A DNA stretch of 64,000 nucleotides, taken from positions 1 through 64,000 of the forward strand of contig NZ_JAGTUF010000004.1 in the NCBI RefSeq assembly GCF_018224925.1. The letters are read 5' to 3'. Position numbers and translations under genes: made by a program. Origin of the DNA: Magnetospirillum sulfuroxidans (GTDB lineage Bacteria; Pseudomonadota; Alphaproteobacteria; Rhodospirillales; Magnetospirillaceae). Below, piece by piece: positions 55,303-64,000 of this stretch; the stretch's first letter is position 1, and the number at the start of each line of letters is the position of its first letter. Under the pieces are notes generated by a model, which made no database searches, had not been told where the DNA came from, and saw only the letters and a program-made list of their open reading frames with translations.

Positions 55303-56034
55303 TCAGCGTGCATCCTTGAAACGGAAATCCAACCTTAGATCAAAAGGTGCTTTTTCGCGCAAGCCCGGCGGCAGGGCCAAGGGCTGTGATTTGCGGATGG
55401 CGCCATAGATGGCGTCGATGATCCGCCGTTGGATGGCCCCCGGCGGCAAGGACTGATAGCCGTCGAAGACCTCGACCGGATTCCACGGCCGGCGCGCATC
55501 GTAAATATCGGAAAAATGACCATCGGCCAGCACCTTGACCTTCAGGCTGATATCGGCCTTGTCATAGGCGGACAGGCCCGATGGCGGCTTCCAGTGGCGC
55601 AACACCCGCGACAGCACCCAGTCGCGTTCGTTTTGATTGACCGGGGCCGGCTTTTTCTCTTTTGCCGCCGGCACCGCCGCCACCGGGTTGGGTTGGGCTG
55701 GTTTTGGACTTTGCGTTTCCGATACCGGCGTCGATTTTTCCGCCAACTCGCCTTCGGCCAATTGCGGGATCGGCTTGCCGTCGGGACCAGCCTTGGCCGC
55801 CGGGGCTGATTGTTGTTTGGACGGGGCTGATGCTGCTGGCGGCGGCGGCGGCGGCACGATATCCACGGTCATGGCTTGCGGTTCTGGGTCTGGCAGATCC
55901 GGCAGCGGAAAGCCCATCCACGCCAAGGCCAACAGCAGGTGCAACAACACCGACAGTACCGGCGCCAGATGGCGGGTACGTGGTGGGGGCGATTGCACGC
56001 GGGTTTGCAGGGCACGGTCTGGGGTGGTGGTCAT
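55303..56034 (-). CDS. TonB/TolA-like periplasm-spanning protein
   Basis: 243 aa from the ATG at 56034. One membrane span near residues 25-45 (LSVLLHLLLALAWMGFP) is followed by a Pro/Ala-rich linker (PPPPPPAASAPSKQQ) and a C-terminal domain (ADISLKVKVLADGHFSDIYDARRP). This is the TonB or TolA layout. The usual TonB C-terminal YP motif is not clear, so it may be a divergent TonB-like coupling protein. No ExbBD genes are in the window. It lies 12 bp downstream of the response-regulator gene start, on the same strand. Confidence 0.65.
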   Translation of the reverse strand: MTTTPDRALQTRVQSPPPRTRHLAPVLSVLLHLLLALAWMGFPLPDLPDPEPQAMTVDIVPPPPPPAASAPSKQQSAPAAKAGPDGKPIPQLAEGELAEKSTPVSETQSPKPAQPNPVAAVPAAKEKKPAPVNQNERDWVLSRVLRHWKPPSGLSAYDKADISLKVKVLADGHFSDIYDARRPWNPVEVFDGYQSLPPGAIQRRIIDAIYGAIRKSQPLALPPGLREKAPFDLRLDFRFKDAR

Positions 56035-56074
56035 GGCGCGGCAAGGTAGCGCGAGCCGGCATCGGGGGGAAGCC

Positions 56075-57427
56075 TCAAGCGGCGACAACCCGATTTCGCC
56101 CCAGGGCCTTGGCTTGATACAAAGCTTGGTCGGCCATGGCCAGCAAAGTGTCCGCCGTATCCGTATGGCGCAAGGTGGCGATGCCGGCGCTGACCGTATG
56201 GTGACACGATGTCGGGCCGACATGGCTGGCCATGGCCTGACGGATTCGTTCGCCCAGCACCACCGCCTGCTCCTGGTTGGTGTCGGGACACAAGACCAGG
56301 AATTCCTCGCCGCCCCAGCGCCCCAGGATGTCGGACTGACGGGCCTGCGCCCGCATGATCGCGGCAAAGGCGACCAGCACCTGGTCCCCCGCCAGATGAC
56401 CAAACCGGTCGTTGATCGCCTTGAAGTAATCCAAATCCAGCAAGATGATTGAAAATGGCCGACTATAGCGTTTGCAGCGCGGGATCTCGGCCGCCATGTG
56501 ATCATTGAGAAAGGCGCGATTGCCCAGGCTGGTCAGGCGGTCGGTGAGCGACAGCCTTTTCAATTCGGCATTGACGGCTTTCAGCTTCAACGCCCAAAAG
56601 AAGCTGGTGATCAAAATGACGCCAAAGATCGCCCCAAGATTGCGGACCAGCACGGGATCAACCCCAGTCCGCACGGTAATCGAGACATGGCGGTTGGCGA
56701 TCGCCGCCCGTTCCTGCACGTCGATGGTGGCGATGGCCTGGTTCAGTCGCTCAACCAGGGCATCGTTCCCCCGGCGCACGCCGATCCGCAACAAATTGTC
56801 GTAGCCGGGCACTTGGCCGGAAACCTTGAGATTGAACCAGCCTTCTTTCTTGATGGTGTAAACGGCGACGGTCAGCGAGCGCAAAGTCATGTCCGCCTGC
56901 CGACCCGACACCATGGCGAACGCCTCGGCCTCGGTTTCAGTGGTCAAAATGCTGAGATTGGGAAAGTCGCGCCGCAACCGTTCCTCGACCGAGGTTCCCT
57001 TGGGCAGAACCAGGGTCTCGCGGGTCATCGCCGCCAGATCCGAGACCAGGGCATGGTCTTCACGGGTGACGATCACATTGGGATCGACGAAGACCGGCTT
57101 GGTGAAATCCAGCCACTCGGCCCGCGCCGGGGTGGCGTTGAGAAAACTGAGAAACTGACAGCGGCCGTCTTCGGCCGCATTCAGGCTTTCTTGCCAATTG
57201 GCGGTGCGCACCAAGCTCAGTTCCAGCCCGGCCCTGTCGGCAATCACCCGCAGCAGATCGGCGGCAATGCCTTGATGGCGGCCGTGCTCGTCGATGATTT
57301 CATAGGGGGGCCAGTCGGGATCGACACAAAAGCGGACCGGTTCAGCCAGCGTCAGCGCCGGCCAGAACAGCACCAACAGCGCGCCGACACCCCCATGAAA
57401 CCAAGAAAGAAGTAGCCTTGTATTCAT
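56075..57427 (-). CDS. Diguanylate cyclase with periplasmic amino-acid-binding-type sensor
   Basis: 450 aa from the ATG at 57427. After a signal or anchor segment comes a SBP_bac_3-like periplasmic domain (RFCVDPDWPPYEIIDEHGRHQG, FLNATPARAEWLDFT, about 25-260). A transmembrane span (NLGAIFGVILITSFFWALK) and a C-terminal GGDEF domain follow (DLDYFKAINDRFGH, RWGGEEFLVL; signature intact). It should make c-di-GMP in response to a bound small molecule. Downstream is the TonB-like gene, 40 bp away on the same strand. Confidence 0.9.
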   Translation of the reverse strand: MNTRLLLSWFHGGVGALLVLFWPALTLAEPVRFCVDPDWPPYEIIDEHGRHQGIAADLLRVIADRAGLELSLVRTANWQESLNAAEDGRCQFLSFLNATPARAEWLDFTKPVFVDPNVIVTREDHALVSDLAAMTRETLVLPKGTSVEERLRRDFPNLSILTTETEAEAFAMVSGRQADMTLRSLTVAVYTIKKEGWFNLKVSGQVPGYDNLLRIGVRRGNDALVERLNQAIATIDVQERAAIANRHVSITVRTGVDPVLVRNLGAIFGVILITSFFWALKLKAVNAELKRLSLTDRLTSLGNRAFLNDHMAAEIPRCKRYSRPFSIILLDLDYFKAINDRFGHLAGDQVLVAFAAIMRAQARQSDILGRWGGEEFLVLCPDTNQEQAVVLGERIRQAMASHVGPTSCHHTVSAGIATLRHTDTADTLLAMADQALYQAKALGRNRVVAA

Positions 57428-57480
57428 GCCGGGAAAAGTAGCGCCTTGGCCGCGGCCAGGAAAGAAAGAAGCAACCAAAA

Positions 57481-57510
57481 AGCCCCGGCCTTGCGGCCGG
57501 GGCTTTATTT
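57481..57510 (-). terminator. Bidirectional factor-independent terminator after ppdK
   Basis: AGCCCCGGCC (57481-57490), TTGC and GGCCGGGGCT (57495-57504) form a strong 10-bp GC stem. On the minus strand it is followed by GGGGCTTTTTGG, and on the plus strand by TTTATTTTT. It ends ppdK transcription and blocks reading in the other direction. Confidence 0.85.
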
Positions 57511-57528
57511 TTCACCTCAGCGGCGAAA

Positions 57529-60213
57529 TCAGTGCATGCCGCTGCCCTTGGCGTCGCCAAGCGCCGCTTGGGCGGCGGCAAGGCGGGCGATCGGCACCCG
57601 ATAGGGCGAGCACGAAACGTAATCCAGGCCGACGCTTTGGCAGAACGCGATCGACGACGGATCACCGCCATGTTCGCCACAGATGCCCAACTTCAGACCG
57701 GGACGGGCGGCGCGGCCGCGTTCACTGGCGATCTTGACCAGTTCCCCCACACCCGCCTGATCAAGCTGGGCGAAGGGGTCGTGTTCATAGATGCCCTTGG
57801 CCCGATAGACTTCCAGGAACGGGCCGGAATCGTCACGGCTCATGCCGAAGGTGGTTTGGGTCAGGTCGTTGGTGCCGAACGAGAAGAACTCGGCCGATTC
57901 GGCGATCTGACCGGCCAACAGGGCCGCACGCGGCAATTCGATCATGGTGCCGACCATGTATTTGAGCTGGTAAGCGCTTTCCTCGAACACCGCCAGCGCC
58001 ACCTTGTCGATGGACGCTTTCAAGATGTCGAGTTCCTTTTTGGCCCCCACCAGCGGGATCATGATTTCCGGCGTCACCGTCCGCCCGGTTTCCCGCGACA
58101 CCTGCACCGCCGCCTCGAAAATGGCGCGGGCCTGCATCTCATAGATTTCCGGATAGGTGATGCCCAAACGACAGCCGCGATGGCCGAGCATGGGGTTGGA
58201 TTCATGCAACGAGGCATTGCGCGCCTTGACCGCATCGGGTTCAACCCCGGCGGCGGCGGCGATCTCGTCGATTTCCGCGTCGGTATGGGGCAAGAACTCA
58301 TGCAGCGGCGGATCAAGCAGGCGAATGGTCACCGGCAAGCCTTGCATGATGTTGAACAAATCGGTGAAATCCTGGCGCTGGAACGGCAACAACTTGGCCA
58401 GGGCGGTGCGGCGGCCCTTTTCGTTGGCGGCCAGGATCATTTCGCGTACCGCCAAGATGCGTTCGGGGGCAAAGAACATGTGCTCGGTCCGACACAGGCC
58501 GATGCCCTCGGCCCCGAATTTGCGGGCGGTGGCCGCATCGGTCGGGGTTTCAGCATTGGCCCGCACCTTCAAGATGCGGATAGTGTCGACCCATTCCATC
58601 AAGGTGGCGAAATCGCCGGTCAGTTCCGGCTGCACGGTGGGAACCGCCCCCAAGAACACTTCGCCGGTGCCGCCATCGATGGTGATGACGTCCCCTTCGC
58701 TGACGACGCGGCCAGCCACCTTCAAGGTCTTGGCGGCATAATCGACGCGGACTTCGCCGCAACCGGCGACGCAGGGCGTGCCCATGCCGCGGGCGACCAC
58801 GGCGGCGTGGCTGGTCATGCCGCCGCGGGTGGTCAAGATGCCCTGAGACACATGCATGCCGCCGATATCTTCCGGGCTGGTCTCGATCCGGACCAAGATG
58901 ACCTGTTCTTTCTTGTCCTTGACCCAGGCCTCGGCATCCTCGGCCGAGAACACCACCTTGCCCGAAGCGGCCCCCGGCGAGGCCGGCAGACCACGGGCCA
59001 GCAGATTGCGCTCGGCCTTGGGGTCCAAGGTCGGATGCAGCAATTGGTCCAGCGCCGCCGGGTCAATGCGGCCGATGGCTTCCTTGCGGGTGATCAGGCC
59101 TTCGCGCGCCATATCGACGGCGATTTTCAGGGCGGCGTTGGTGGTACGTTTGCCGGTGCGGGTTTGCAGCATCCACAGGCGTTTTTGCTGCACCGTGAAT
59201 TCCATGTCCTGCATGTCGGTATAATGCGCTTCCAGCTTGTGGCGGATGGCGTTCAACTCGCGGAACACCTCGGGCATCACCTCTTCCATGGACGGCAGAT
59301 CGGAACGCTGCAACTCGCGGCCATGCTTGGTCAATTGCTGCGGCGTGCGAATGCCGGCGACCACGTCCTCGCCCTGGGCATTGACCAGGAATTCGCCATA
59401 GAAATCGTTGTCGCCGTTGGACGGATCGCGGGTGAAGCAGACACCGGTACAGCAATCGTCGCCCATATTGCCGAACACCATGGCCTGAACATTGACGGCG
59501 GTGCCCCAGATTTCGGGGATGTCATGCAGGCGGCGATAGGTGATGGCGCGCTGGTTCATCCAAGACCCGAACACGGCGCCGACCGCCCCCCACAACTGGT
59601 CATGAACGTCTTGCGGAAAGGGGGCGCCCAACTGGGCCAGAACCTTGTCCTTGTACTTGCCGACCACCTTTTTCCAATCATCGGCGGTCAGTTCGGTGTC
59701 CAAGGTGATGTCGCGATCGGTCTTGGCTTCTTCCAAGATGTCTTCGAAGTGATGATGCTCGACCCCCAGCACCACGTCGGAATACATCTGAATGAAACGG
59801 CGATAGGAATCATAGGCGAAGCGGGCATCGCCCGAGCGCTTGGCCAAGCCTTCGACCGAGACGTCGTTCAAGCCCAGATTCAAGATGGTGTCCATCATGC
59901 CGGGCATGGACGCCCGCGCCCCCGAGCGCACCGACACCAGCAACGGGTTGGCGGCATCGCCGAACTTGGCCCCCATGATCTCTTCGACCCGGTTCAAGGC
60001 CTCGGCGACCTGTTCGATCAGCGCCGCCGGATAGGTGTTGCCGTTGGAATAGTAATAGGTGCACACCTCGGTCGGAATGGTGAAACCGGGTGGCACCGGA
60101 ATGCCCAGATTGGCCATCTCCGCCAGATTGGCGCCCTTGCCCCCCAGCAGGTTCTTCATGTCGGCGCGCCCTTCGGCACGACCACCACCGAAGCCGTAGA
60201 CCCATTTGCTCAT
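57529..60213 (-). CDS. ppdK: Pyruvate, phosphate dikinase
   Basis: 894 aa from the ATG at 60213 (AAGGAC nearby), the usual PPDK length. The nucleotide-binding start is KNLLGGKGANLAEM. The phosphohistidine loop is GGMTSHAAVVARGMGTPCVAG. The C-terminal PEP-binding barrel contains FGTNDLTQTTFG. It interconverts pyruvate, ATP and phosphate with PEP, AMP and diphosphate, giving gluconeogenic PEP. It ends just before a strong terminator. glyS lies upstream on the same strand after a 92-bp gap. Confidence 0.95.
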   Translation of the reverse strand: MSKWVYGFGGGRAEGRADMKNLLGGKGANLAEMANLGIPVPPGFTIPTEVCTYYYSNGNTYPAALIEQVAEALNRVEEIMGAKFGDAANPLLVSVRSGARASMPGMMDTILNLGLNDVSVEGLAKRSGDARFAYDSYRRFIQMYSDVVLGVEHHHFEDILEEAKTDRDITLDTELTADDWKKVVGKYKDKVLAQLGAPFPQDVHDQLWGAVGAVFGSWMNQRAITYRRLHDIPEIWGTAVNVQAMVFGNMGDDCCTGVCFTRDPSNGDNDFYGEFLVNAQGEDVVAGIRTPQQLTKHGRELQRSDLPSMEEVMPEVFRELNAIRHKLEAHYTDMQDMEFTVQQKRLWMLQTRTGKRTTNAALKIAVDMAREGLITRKEAIGRIDPAALDQLLHPTLDPKAERNLLARGLPASPGAASGKVVFSAEDAEAWVKDKKEQVILVRIETSPEDIGGMHVSQGILTTRGGMTSHAAVVARGMGTPCVAGCGEVRVDYAAKTLKVAGRVVSEGDVITIDGGTGEVFLGAVPTVQPELTGDFATLMEWVDTIRILKVRANAETPTDAATARKFGAEGIGLCRTEHMFFAPERILAVREMILAANEKGRRTALAKLLPFQRQDFTDLFNIMQGLPVTIRLLDPPLHEFLPHTDAEIDEIAAAAGVEPDAVKARNASLHESNPMLGHRGCRLGITYPEIYEMQARAIFEAAVQVSRETGRTVTPEIMIPLVGAKKELDILKASIDKVALAVFEESAYQLKYMVGTMIELPRAALLAGQIAESAEFFSFGTNDLTQTTFGMSRDDSGPFLEVYRAKGIYEHDPFAQLDQAGVGELVKIASERGRAARPGLKLGICGEHGGDPSSIAFCQSVGLDYVSCSPYRVPIARLAAAQAALGDAKGSGMH

Positions 60214-60305
60214 GGTTGTGTCCTTTTCAACGCTTCCGGCCCCGACATAAAGGGGGCGCATCCCGCGATTAGCGGCGGGGGTACGCCCCCGCCATTAGCC
60301 GATTG

Positions 60306-62378
60306 TTAGCCTTCGACCTTGGCGAAATCGGCCACTTCACCCATGGCAGCACCGATTTCGGCCAATAGTTTCAGGCGGTTCACACGCAACTCGGATTCGT
60401 CGGCATTCACCGTCACCTTGTCGAAGAAGGCATCCACCGGCCGGCGCAACCCAGCCAGGGCAGCCATGGCGTCAGCGAAGTTTTCCGCCTTCAGCGCATG
60501 GGCCAAGGCATCGCGCGCCGGAACCAAGGCCTCCACCAAAGCGCGTTCCTCGGGTTCGCGCAAGAGGGCCGCGTCGGTAGCCCCGGCAAAGCTGGCGCCG
60601 TCCTTCTTTTCTTCGATCTTAACGATATTCGTGGCGCGGCGATATGCGATCAGCAGATTGGCGCCATCGTCAGAACGCAGGAAGTCGGCCAAAGCATCGA
60701 CGCGAGCAAGCAGACGAACCAGATCGTCCTCGTCGCCCAAGGCGAAGACTGCGTTGACCAGATCGTGGCGCACGCCCTTTTCCTTGAGATGGACCTTCAT
60801 GCGGTCGGCGAAGAAATCCAACAGATCGTTGGCGACCATCTTCGGCTCGGCCGCCAAAACCCCCGGCTTGTACAGCGAATGGGCGAACTGGAGCACGGTG
60901 AACAACGGCAGACGCAGATTGTTTTCCACCACCAGCCGGATCACCCCCAGGGCGGCGCGCCGCAGGGCGAAGGGGTCCTTGGAGCCGGTGGGCTTTTCGT
61001 CGATGGCGAAAAAGCCGACCAAGCTGTCGATCTTGTCGGCCAAGGCGGCGCAGATGGTGAGCGGCGCAGTCGGCACCGCATCCGACGGCCCTTGCGGGGC
61101 GTAATGGCCGGCGATGGCATCGGCCACTTCGGGCTTCTCACCGTCGTTCAGGGCGTAATAACGGCCCATGATGCCCTGGAGTTCGGGGAACTCGCCAACC
61201 ATTTCGGTGGACAGATCGGCCTTGGCCAGCCGGGCGGCACGCTCGGCGTCATCGGCATGGGCGGCCTCGACGAAAGCGGTCAGGTGGCGCGACAAGGTGG
61301 CGATGCGCTCGACCTTGTCGGCCATGGTGCCAAGCTTGGCATAGAACAGACGCTCGGCCAGCTTGGGCAGCCGCGATTCCAGCGTTTGCTTGCGGTCGGT
61401 GTCCCAGAAGAAGGCGGCGTCGGACAAGCGGGCGCGCAAAACGCGCTGATTGCCGGCGGTGATGGCGGCGCCGTTATCATTGGTCGCCATGTTGGACACC
61501 ACCAAGAAGCGCGGCGCCAGCGAACCATCGGCTTTCAGCAGCGAGAAATATTTCTGATGCGACCGCATGGAGGTGATCAGCACCTCTTGCGGCACCGCCA
61601 TGAATTTATCGTCGATAGTGCCGACCATGACGTTGGGATATTCCACCAACCCGGTGACCTCGGCCAGCAAACCGTCATCGGCGCGCAAAGCGAAGCCCTC
61701 GCGGGCGACGGCTTCTTCGGCCTGGCGCAAAATGGCGTGACGGCGTTCCACCGGGTCCAGCACCACCTTGGCGGCGGCCAGCTTGGTGGAATAATCGGCG
61801 AAATCGGTCACGGTGAAATCGGCGGGAGCCAAAAAGCGGTGGCCGCGCGATACGTTGCCGGCACGAATGGGGCCAAAGCTGACCGGCACCACGGCGCCGG
61901 CGAACAGGCACAAGAGAGATTGCAACGGCCGCACCCACCGCACCGTATTGGCGCCCCAGCGCTGCGATTTCGGCCAGGGGAAATCGGTCAAGGCCGCTTC
62001 GATGACGTCCTTGGCGGCGTCCACGGTCGGACGCCCTTTCTTGTTGATGACGGCGAAATAGAACACGCCCTTGCCGGTGTCGCGCTGTTCCAATTGATCC
62101 AGGCTCATGCCGGTCGAGGCCAGGAACCCGGCCATGGCCTGTTCGGGGGCGCCGACACGGGGGCCGCGCTTTTCTTCCGATACATCGGGACCAGCGGCAG
62201 GCAATCCCTCGATCACCAGCACCAGACGGCGGGGCGTGACAAAGGATTTGGCGCCGTCAAAGGACAAACCGTTCTTGGCCAAGCCTTCGCCGACCAGGCG
62301 CAGCAGATCCTCGGCGGCGCGGGCTTGCATGCGGGCGGGGATTTCTTCCGAGAAGATTTCCAGCAGCAACTCGGCCAT
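60306..62378 (-). CDS. glyS: Glycyl-tRNA synthetase beta subunit
   Basis: 690 aa, the normal length. It starts [18 protein letters not shown] and has the beta-subunit core ([35 protein letters not shown]) and the C-terminal helical domain ([22 protein letters not shown]). It follows glyQ by 3 bp. Together they form the alpha2beta2 enzyme charging tRNA-Gly. Confidence 0.95.
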   Translation of the reverse strand: MAELLLEIFSEEIPARMQARAAEDLLRLVGEGLAKNGLSFDGAKSFVTPRRLVLVIEGLPAAGPDVSEEKRGPRVGAPEQAMAGFLASTGMSLDQLEQRDTGKGVFYFAVINKKGRPTVDAAKDVIEAALTDFPWPKSQRWGANTVRWVRPLQSLLCLFAGAVVPVSFGPIRAGNVSRGHRFLAPADFTVTDFADYSTKLAAAKVVLDPVERRHAILRQAEEAVAREGFALRADDGLLAEVTGLVEYPNVMVGTIDDKFMAVPQEVLITSMRSHQKYFSLLKADGSLAPRFLVVSNMATNDNGAAITAGNQRVLRARLSDAAFFWDTDRKQTLESRLPKLAERLFYAKLGTMADKVERIATLSRHLTAFVEAAHADDAERAARLAKADLSTEMVGEFPELQGIMGRYYALNDGEKPEVADAIAGHYAPQGPSDAVPTAPLTICAALADKIDSLVGFFAIDEKPTGSKDPFALRRAALGVIRLVVENNLRLPLFTVLQFAHSLYKPGVLAAEPKMVANDLLDFFADRMKVHLKEKGVRHDLVNAVFALGDEDDLVRLLARVDALADFLRSDDGANLLIAYRRATNIVKIEEKKDGASFAGATDAALLREPEERALVEALVPARDALAHALKAENFADAMAALAGLRRPVDAFFDKVTVNADESELRVNRLKLLAEIGAAMGEVADFAKVEG

Positions 62379-62381
62379 GAC

Positions 62382-63263
62382 TTAAGCCCCCTTCTTCGTG
62401 CTGTCGGCCAACCAGCCTTCACAGCAGGCCTTGGCCAAGGCGCGGACGCGGCCGATATAGCTTTGCCGTTCGGTCACCGAGATGACGCCGCGCGCATCAA
62501 GCAGATTGAAGCGATGCGACGCCTTGATGCACTGGTCATAGGCCGGCAATGACAGACCGGCGGCCAACAGATTCTGGCATTCGGTCTCGGCATCGACGAA
62601 GTGGCGGTACAGCATGTCGGTGTCGGCATGTTCGAAATTATGGGCGGAATATTCCTTTTCCGCCTGCAAGAAGACGTCGCCGTATTTGACGCCTTGGCCA
62701 TTGAAATCCAGGTCATAGACGTTTTCCACGCCCTGGATGTACATGGCCAGACGTTCCAGCCCATAGGTCAGTTCCACCGCCACCGGATCGCATTCGATGC
62801 CGCCGACCTGCTGGAAATAGGTGAACTGGGTCACCTCCATGCCGTCGCACCACACTTCCCAGCCCAGGCCCCAGGCGCCCAGGGTCGGGCTTTCCCAATC
62901 ATCCTCGACAAAACGGATGTCGTGGGCCAGGGGATCGACGCCCAGCCGGCGCAGGCTTTCCAGGTACAATTCCTGCGAATTGGCCGGGCTTGGCTTCAAC
63001 AGCACCTGGAATTGATAGTAATGCTGAAGACGGTTGGGGTTCTCGCCATACCGCCCATCCTTGGGCCGGCGCGACGGCTGCACATAGGCGCATTTCCACG
63101 GGTCTGGCCCCAAGGCGCGCAAAGTGGTGGCCGGGTGAAAGGTCCCCGCGCCCACTTCCATGTCATAGGGCTGTAAGATGACACAGCCCTGCTCCGCCCA
63201 GAAATTCTGTAGCGTCAGGATCAATTGCTGGAAGCTGGGCTTCTTGGCGCCGATTTGGCCCAT
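62382..63263 (-). CDS. glyQ: Glycyl-tRNA synthetase alpha subunit
   Basis: 293 aa. Class II features include [20 protein letters not shown] and [13 protein letters not shown] (motif-2-like), with later [18 protein letters not shown]. It is the catalytic alpha subunit of the tetrameric bacterial enzyme. It is first in glyQS and is separated from the preceding gene by about 99 bp. Confidence 0.95.
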   Translation of the reverse strand: MGQIGAKKPSFQQLILTLQNFWAEQGCVILQPYDMEVGAGTFHPATTLRALGPDPWKCAYVQPSRRPKDGRYGENPNRLQHYYQFQVLLKPSPANSQELYLESLRRLGVDPLAHDIRFVEDDWESPTLGAWGLGWEVWCDGMEVTQFTYFQQVGGIECDPVAVELTYGLERLAMYIQGVENVYDLDFNGQGVKYGDVFLQAEKEYSAHNFEHADTDMLYRHFVDAETECQNLLAAGLSLPAYDQCIKASHRFNLLDARGVISVTERQSYIGRVRALAKACCEGWLADSTKKGA

Positions 63264-63362
63264 GGATTTCCGCCGTCCGAATGGTGAAAAGGATGGACGG
63301 CAAACCTAACCAGCGCAAGAACCCGGGTCAAGGGCGGAACCCTGCCCGCCCCGACCAGATCG
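63264..63362. other. Gap before glyQ
   Basis: 99 bp between the stop of the radical-SAM gene and the glyQ start. It should contain the glyQS promoter. No clear -35/-10 pair was found. Confidence 0.35.
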
Positions 63363-64000
63363 TCACGCCACCAGGGACGAGGCGGCGCGAGCGTCCACTT
63401 GCCCTAGGCGGCTGACCAGTTCAGGCACCAGATCGCCGTATTTTCGCAGCATGTCGGCCGAGGAATCCACCGTCTCCACCAGATGGCGGATATGGGCCAG
63501 ACGCTCCATCGCCTCGACGTTGCGCCCCAGATGCTCCAGGCATTGCAAGATCAGGTAATGGGCGATGACATGGAAGGGGTGCAGATCGGCGACGTCGGTG
63601 AAGACGCCGATGGCCAATTCCCACTGGCCAAGCCGCATCTGCCGGTTATTGAGAAAATTAACCTCAAGATTGGCACGATAGGCGACCTCGACCAATTCAC
63701 TGGCGGTGAAGTCTTCGGTATCGAAACCGCGATCCCAATAGGTGTTTTCCCAATTACGGCTGTCGAAATCCAACACCCCCATGGCGTTGAACTGGTCGAA
63801 CATCTCGGAGCCCAAAAGCGGCGTCGCCACCTGGATGACCGACCAATCGGCACCCAGGGTTTTGGCGAAGTCGATGGTCTCTTGGATATGCTCCATCTTC
63901 TCGTTGGGAAAACCGATGATGAAATTCACCCGCGTATAGAGGTCACGGTCGTTGGCGTATTTCACCAGTCGGCGGGCGCGGTCCAGATTGACCCGTTTCT
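63363..64000 (-). CDS. Radical-SAM protein (C-terminal part, runs off the window)
   Basis: 212 readable residues, open at the right edge. IIGFPNEKMEHIQETIDFAKTLGADWSVIQVATP matches the C-terminal half of the TIM barrel of B12-binding-type radical-SAM proteins (GFPxE). A helical C-terminal domain with LGRNVEAMERLAHIRHLVE follows. The CxxxCxxC cluster and any B12 domain would lie beyond 64000, so the substrate is unknown. It is on the same strand as glyQ but separated by 99 bp. Confidence 0.65.
   Translation of the reverse strand, partial: KRVNLDRARRLVKYANDRDLYTRVNFIIGFPNEKMEHIQETIDFAKTLGADWSVIQVATPLLGSEMFDQFNAMGVLDFDSRNWENTYWDRGFDTEDFTASELVEVAYRANLEVNFLNNRQMRLGQWELAIGVFTDVADLHPFHVIAHYLILQCLEHLGRNVEAMERLAHIRHLVETVDSSADMLRKYGDLVPELVSRLGQVDARAASSLVA

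Noticed and set aside
57532-60309. Long open frame on the plus strand antisense to ppdK
   Set aside because: It mirrors the ppdK gene, has no family motifs or ribosome-binding site, and results from high-GC third-position bias.
60498-62552. 684-residue plus-strand frame antisense to glyS
   Set aside because: The opposite strand encodes a complete GlyS with recognised motifs; this frame shows only composition-driven absence of stops.

Overview
This is about 64 kb of a high-GC alphaproteobacterial chromosome. The best guess is a Rhodospirillales member of the Magnetospirillum type. That placement is inference. It rests on a CcrM-type GANTC methyltransferase with GANTC sites and a CtrA-like box upstream of it, a class I lysyl-tRNA synthetase, a thiosulfate-oxidising sox operon without soxCD, and many c-di-GMP, chemotaxis and response-regulator genes. 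No rRNA, tRNA or CRISPR array was seen.

Left end (1-6970): a small accessory island broken up by insertion sequences. An IS630-type transposase tail cuts off a DUF4238-like gene. Upstream of that gene on the same strand lie a 1335-aa STAND-type NTPase with a Cap4/DUF4297-like nuclease-type N-terminus and an AT-rich gene with a HEPN-like RxxxxH motif. A decayed IS5-family element (5758-6659, 17-bp terminal inverted repeats) is inserted into an IS3-family orfA. The island looks like a remnant antiphage defence locus.

7054-9759: one DUF6916-like gene, one GNAT acetyltransferase and three paralogous phage tail-collar (MdpB-type) proteins.

10127-22501: a 1978-aa surface protein with an N-terminal LEPRxxFDGAA motif, a DUF4347 domain and cadherin-like repeats. 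It is followed by an outer-membrane TolC-like lipoprotein, a periplasmic adaptor, a membrane adaptor with a cytosolic N-terminal domain, and a fusion of PqqD-like, M50 protease and HlyD-like domains. No ABC ATPase is present. The cassette looks like a dedicated, non-canonical export and processing machine for the giant protein. A small secreted protein follows it.

22537-26159: a divergent STAS antagonist and a HATPase-REC-PP2C regulator (partner-switching module), then a soluble chemotaxis receptor with a CZB domain. 26288-35260: a 2990-aa FecR-domain and RTX-repeat adhesin.

35557-44158: soxXYZAB-ccdA, then an inserted two-gene ATPase plus TOPRIM module that looks like defence, then a polyamine-type binding protein, a SoxW-like thioredoxin and a periplasmic DsrE-like protein.

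44231-64000: mostly housekeeping and signalling genes: a membrane spermidine-synthase-like protein, a CPA2 antiporter, rnhB, a GGDEF-EAL protein, ccrM, a possible MITE, a frameshifted EF-hand lipoprotein, YkgJ and YchJ proteins, lysK, a CheY-like regulator, a TonB-like protein, a diguanylate cyclase, ppdK, glyS, glyQ and a partial radical-SAM gene running off the right edge.
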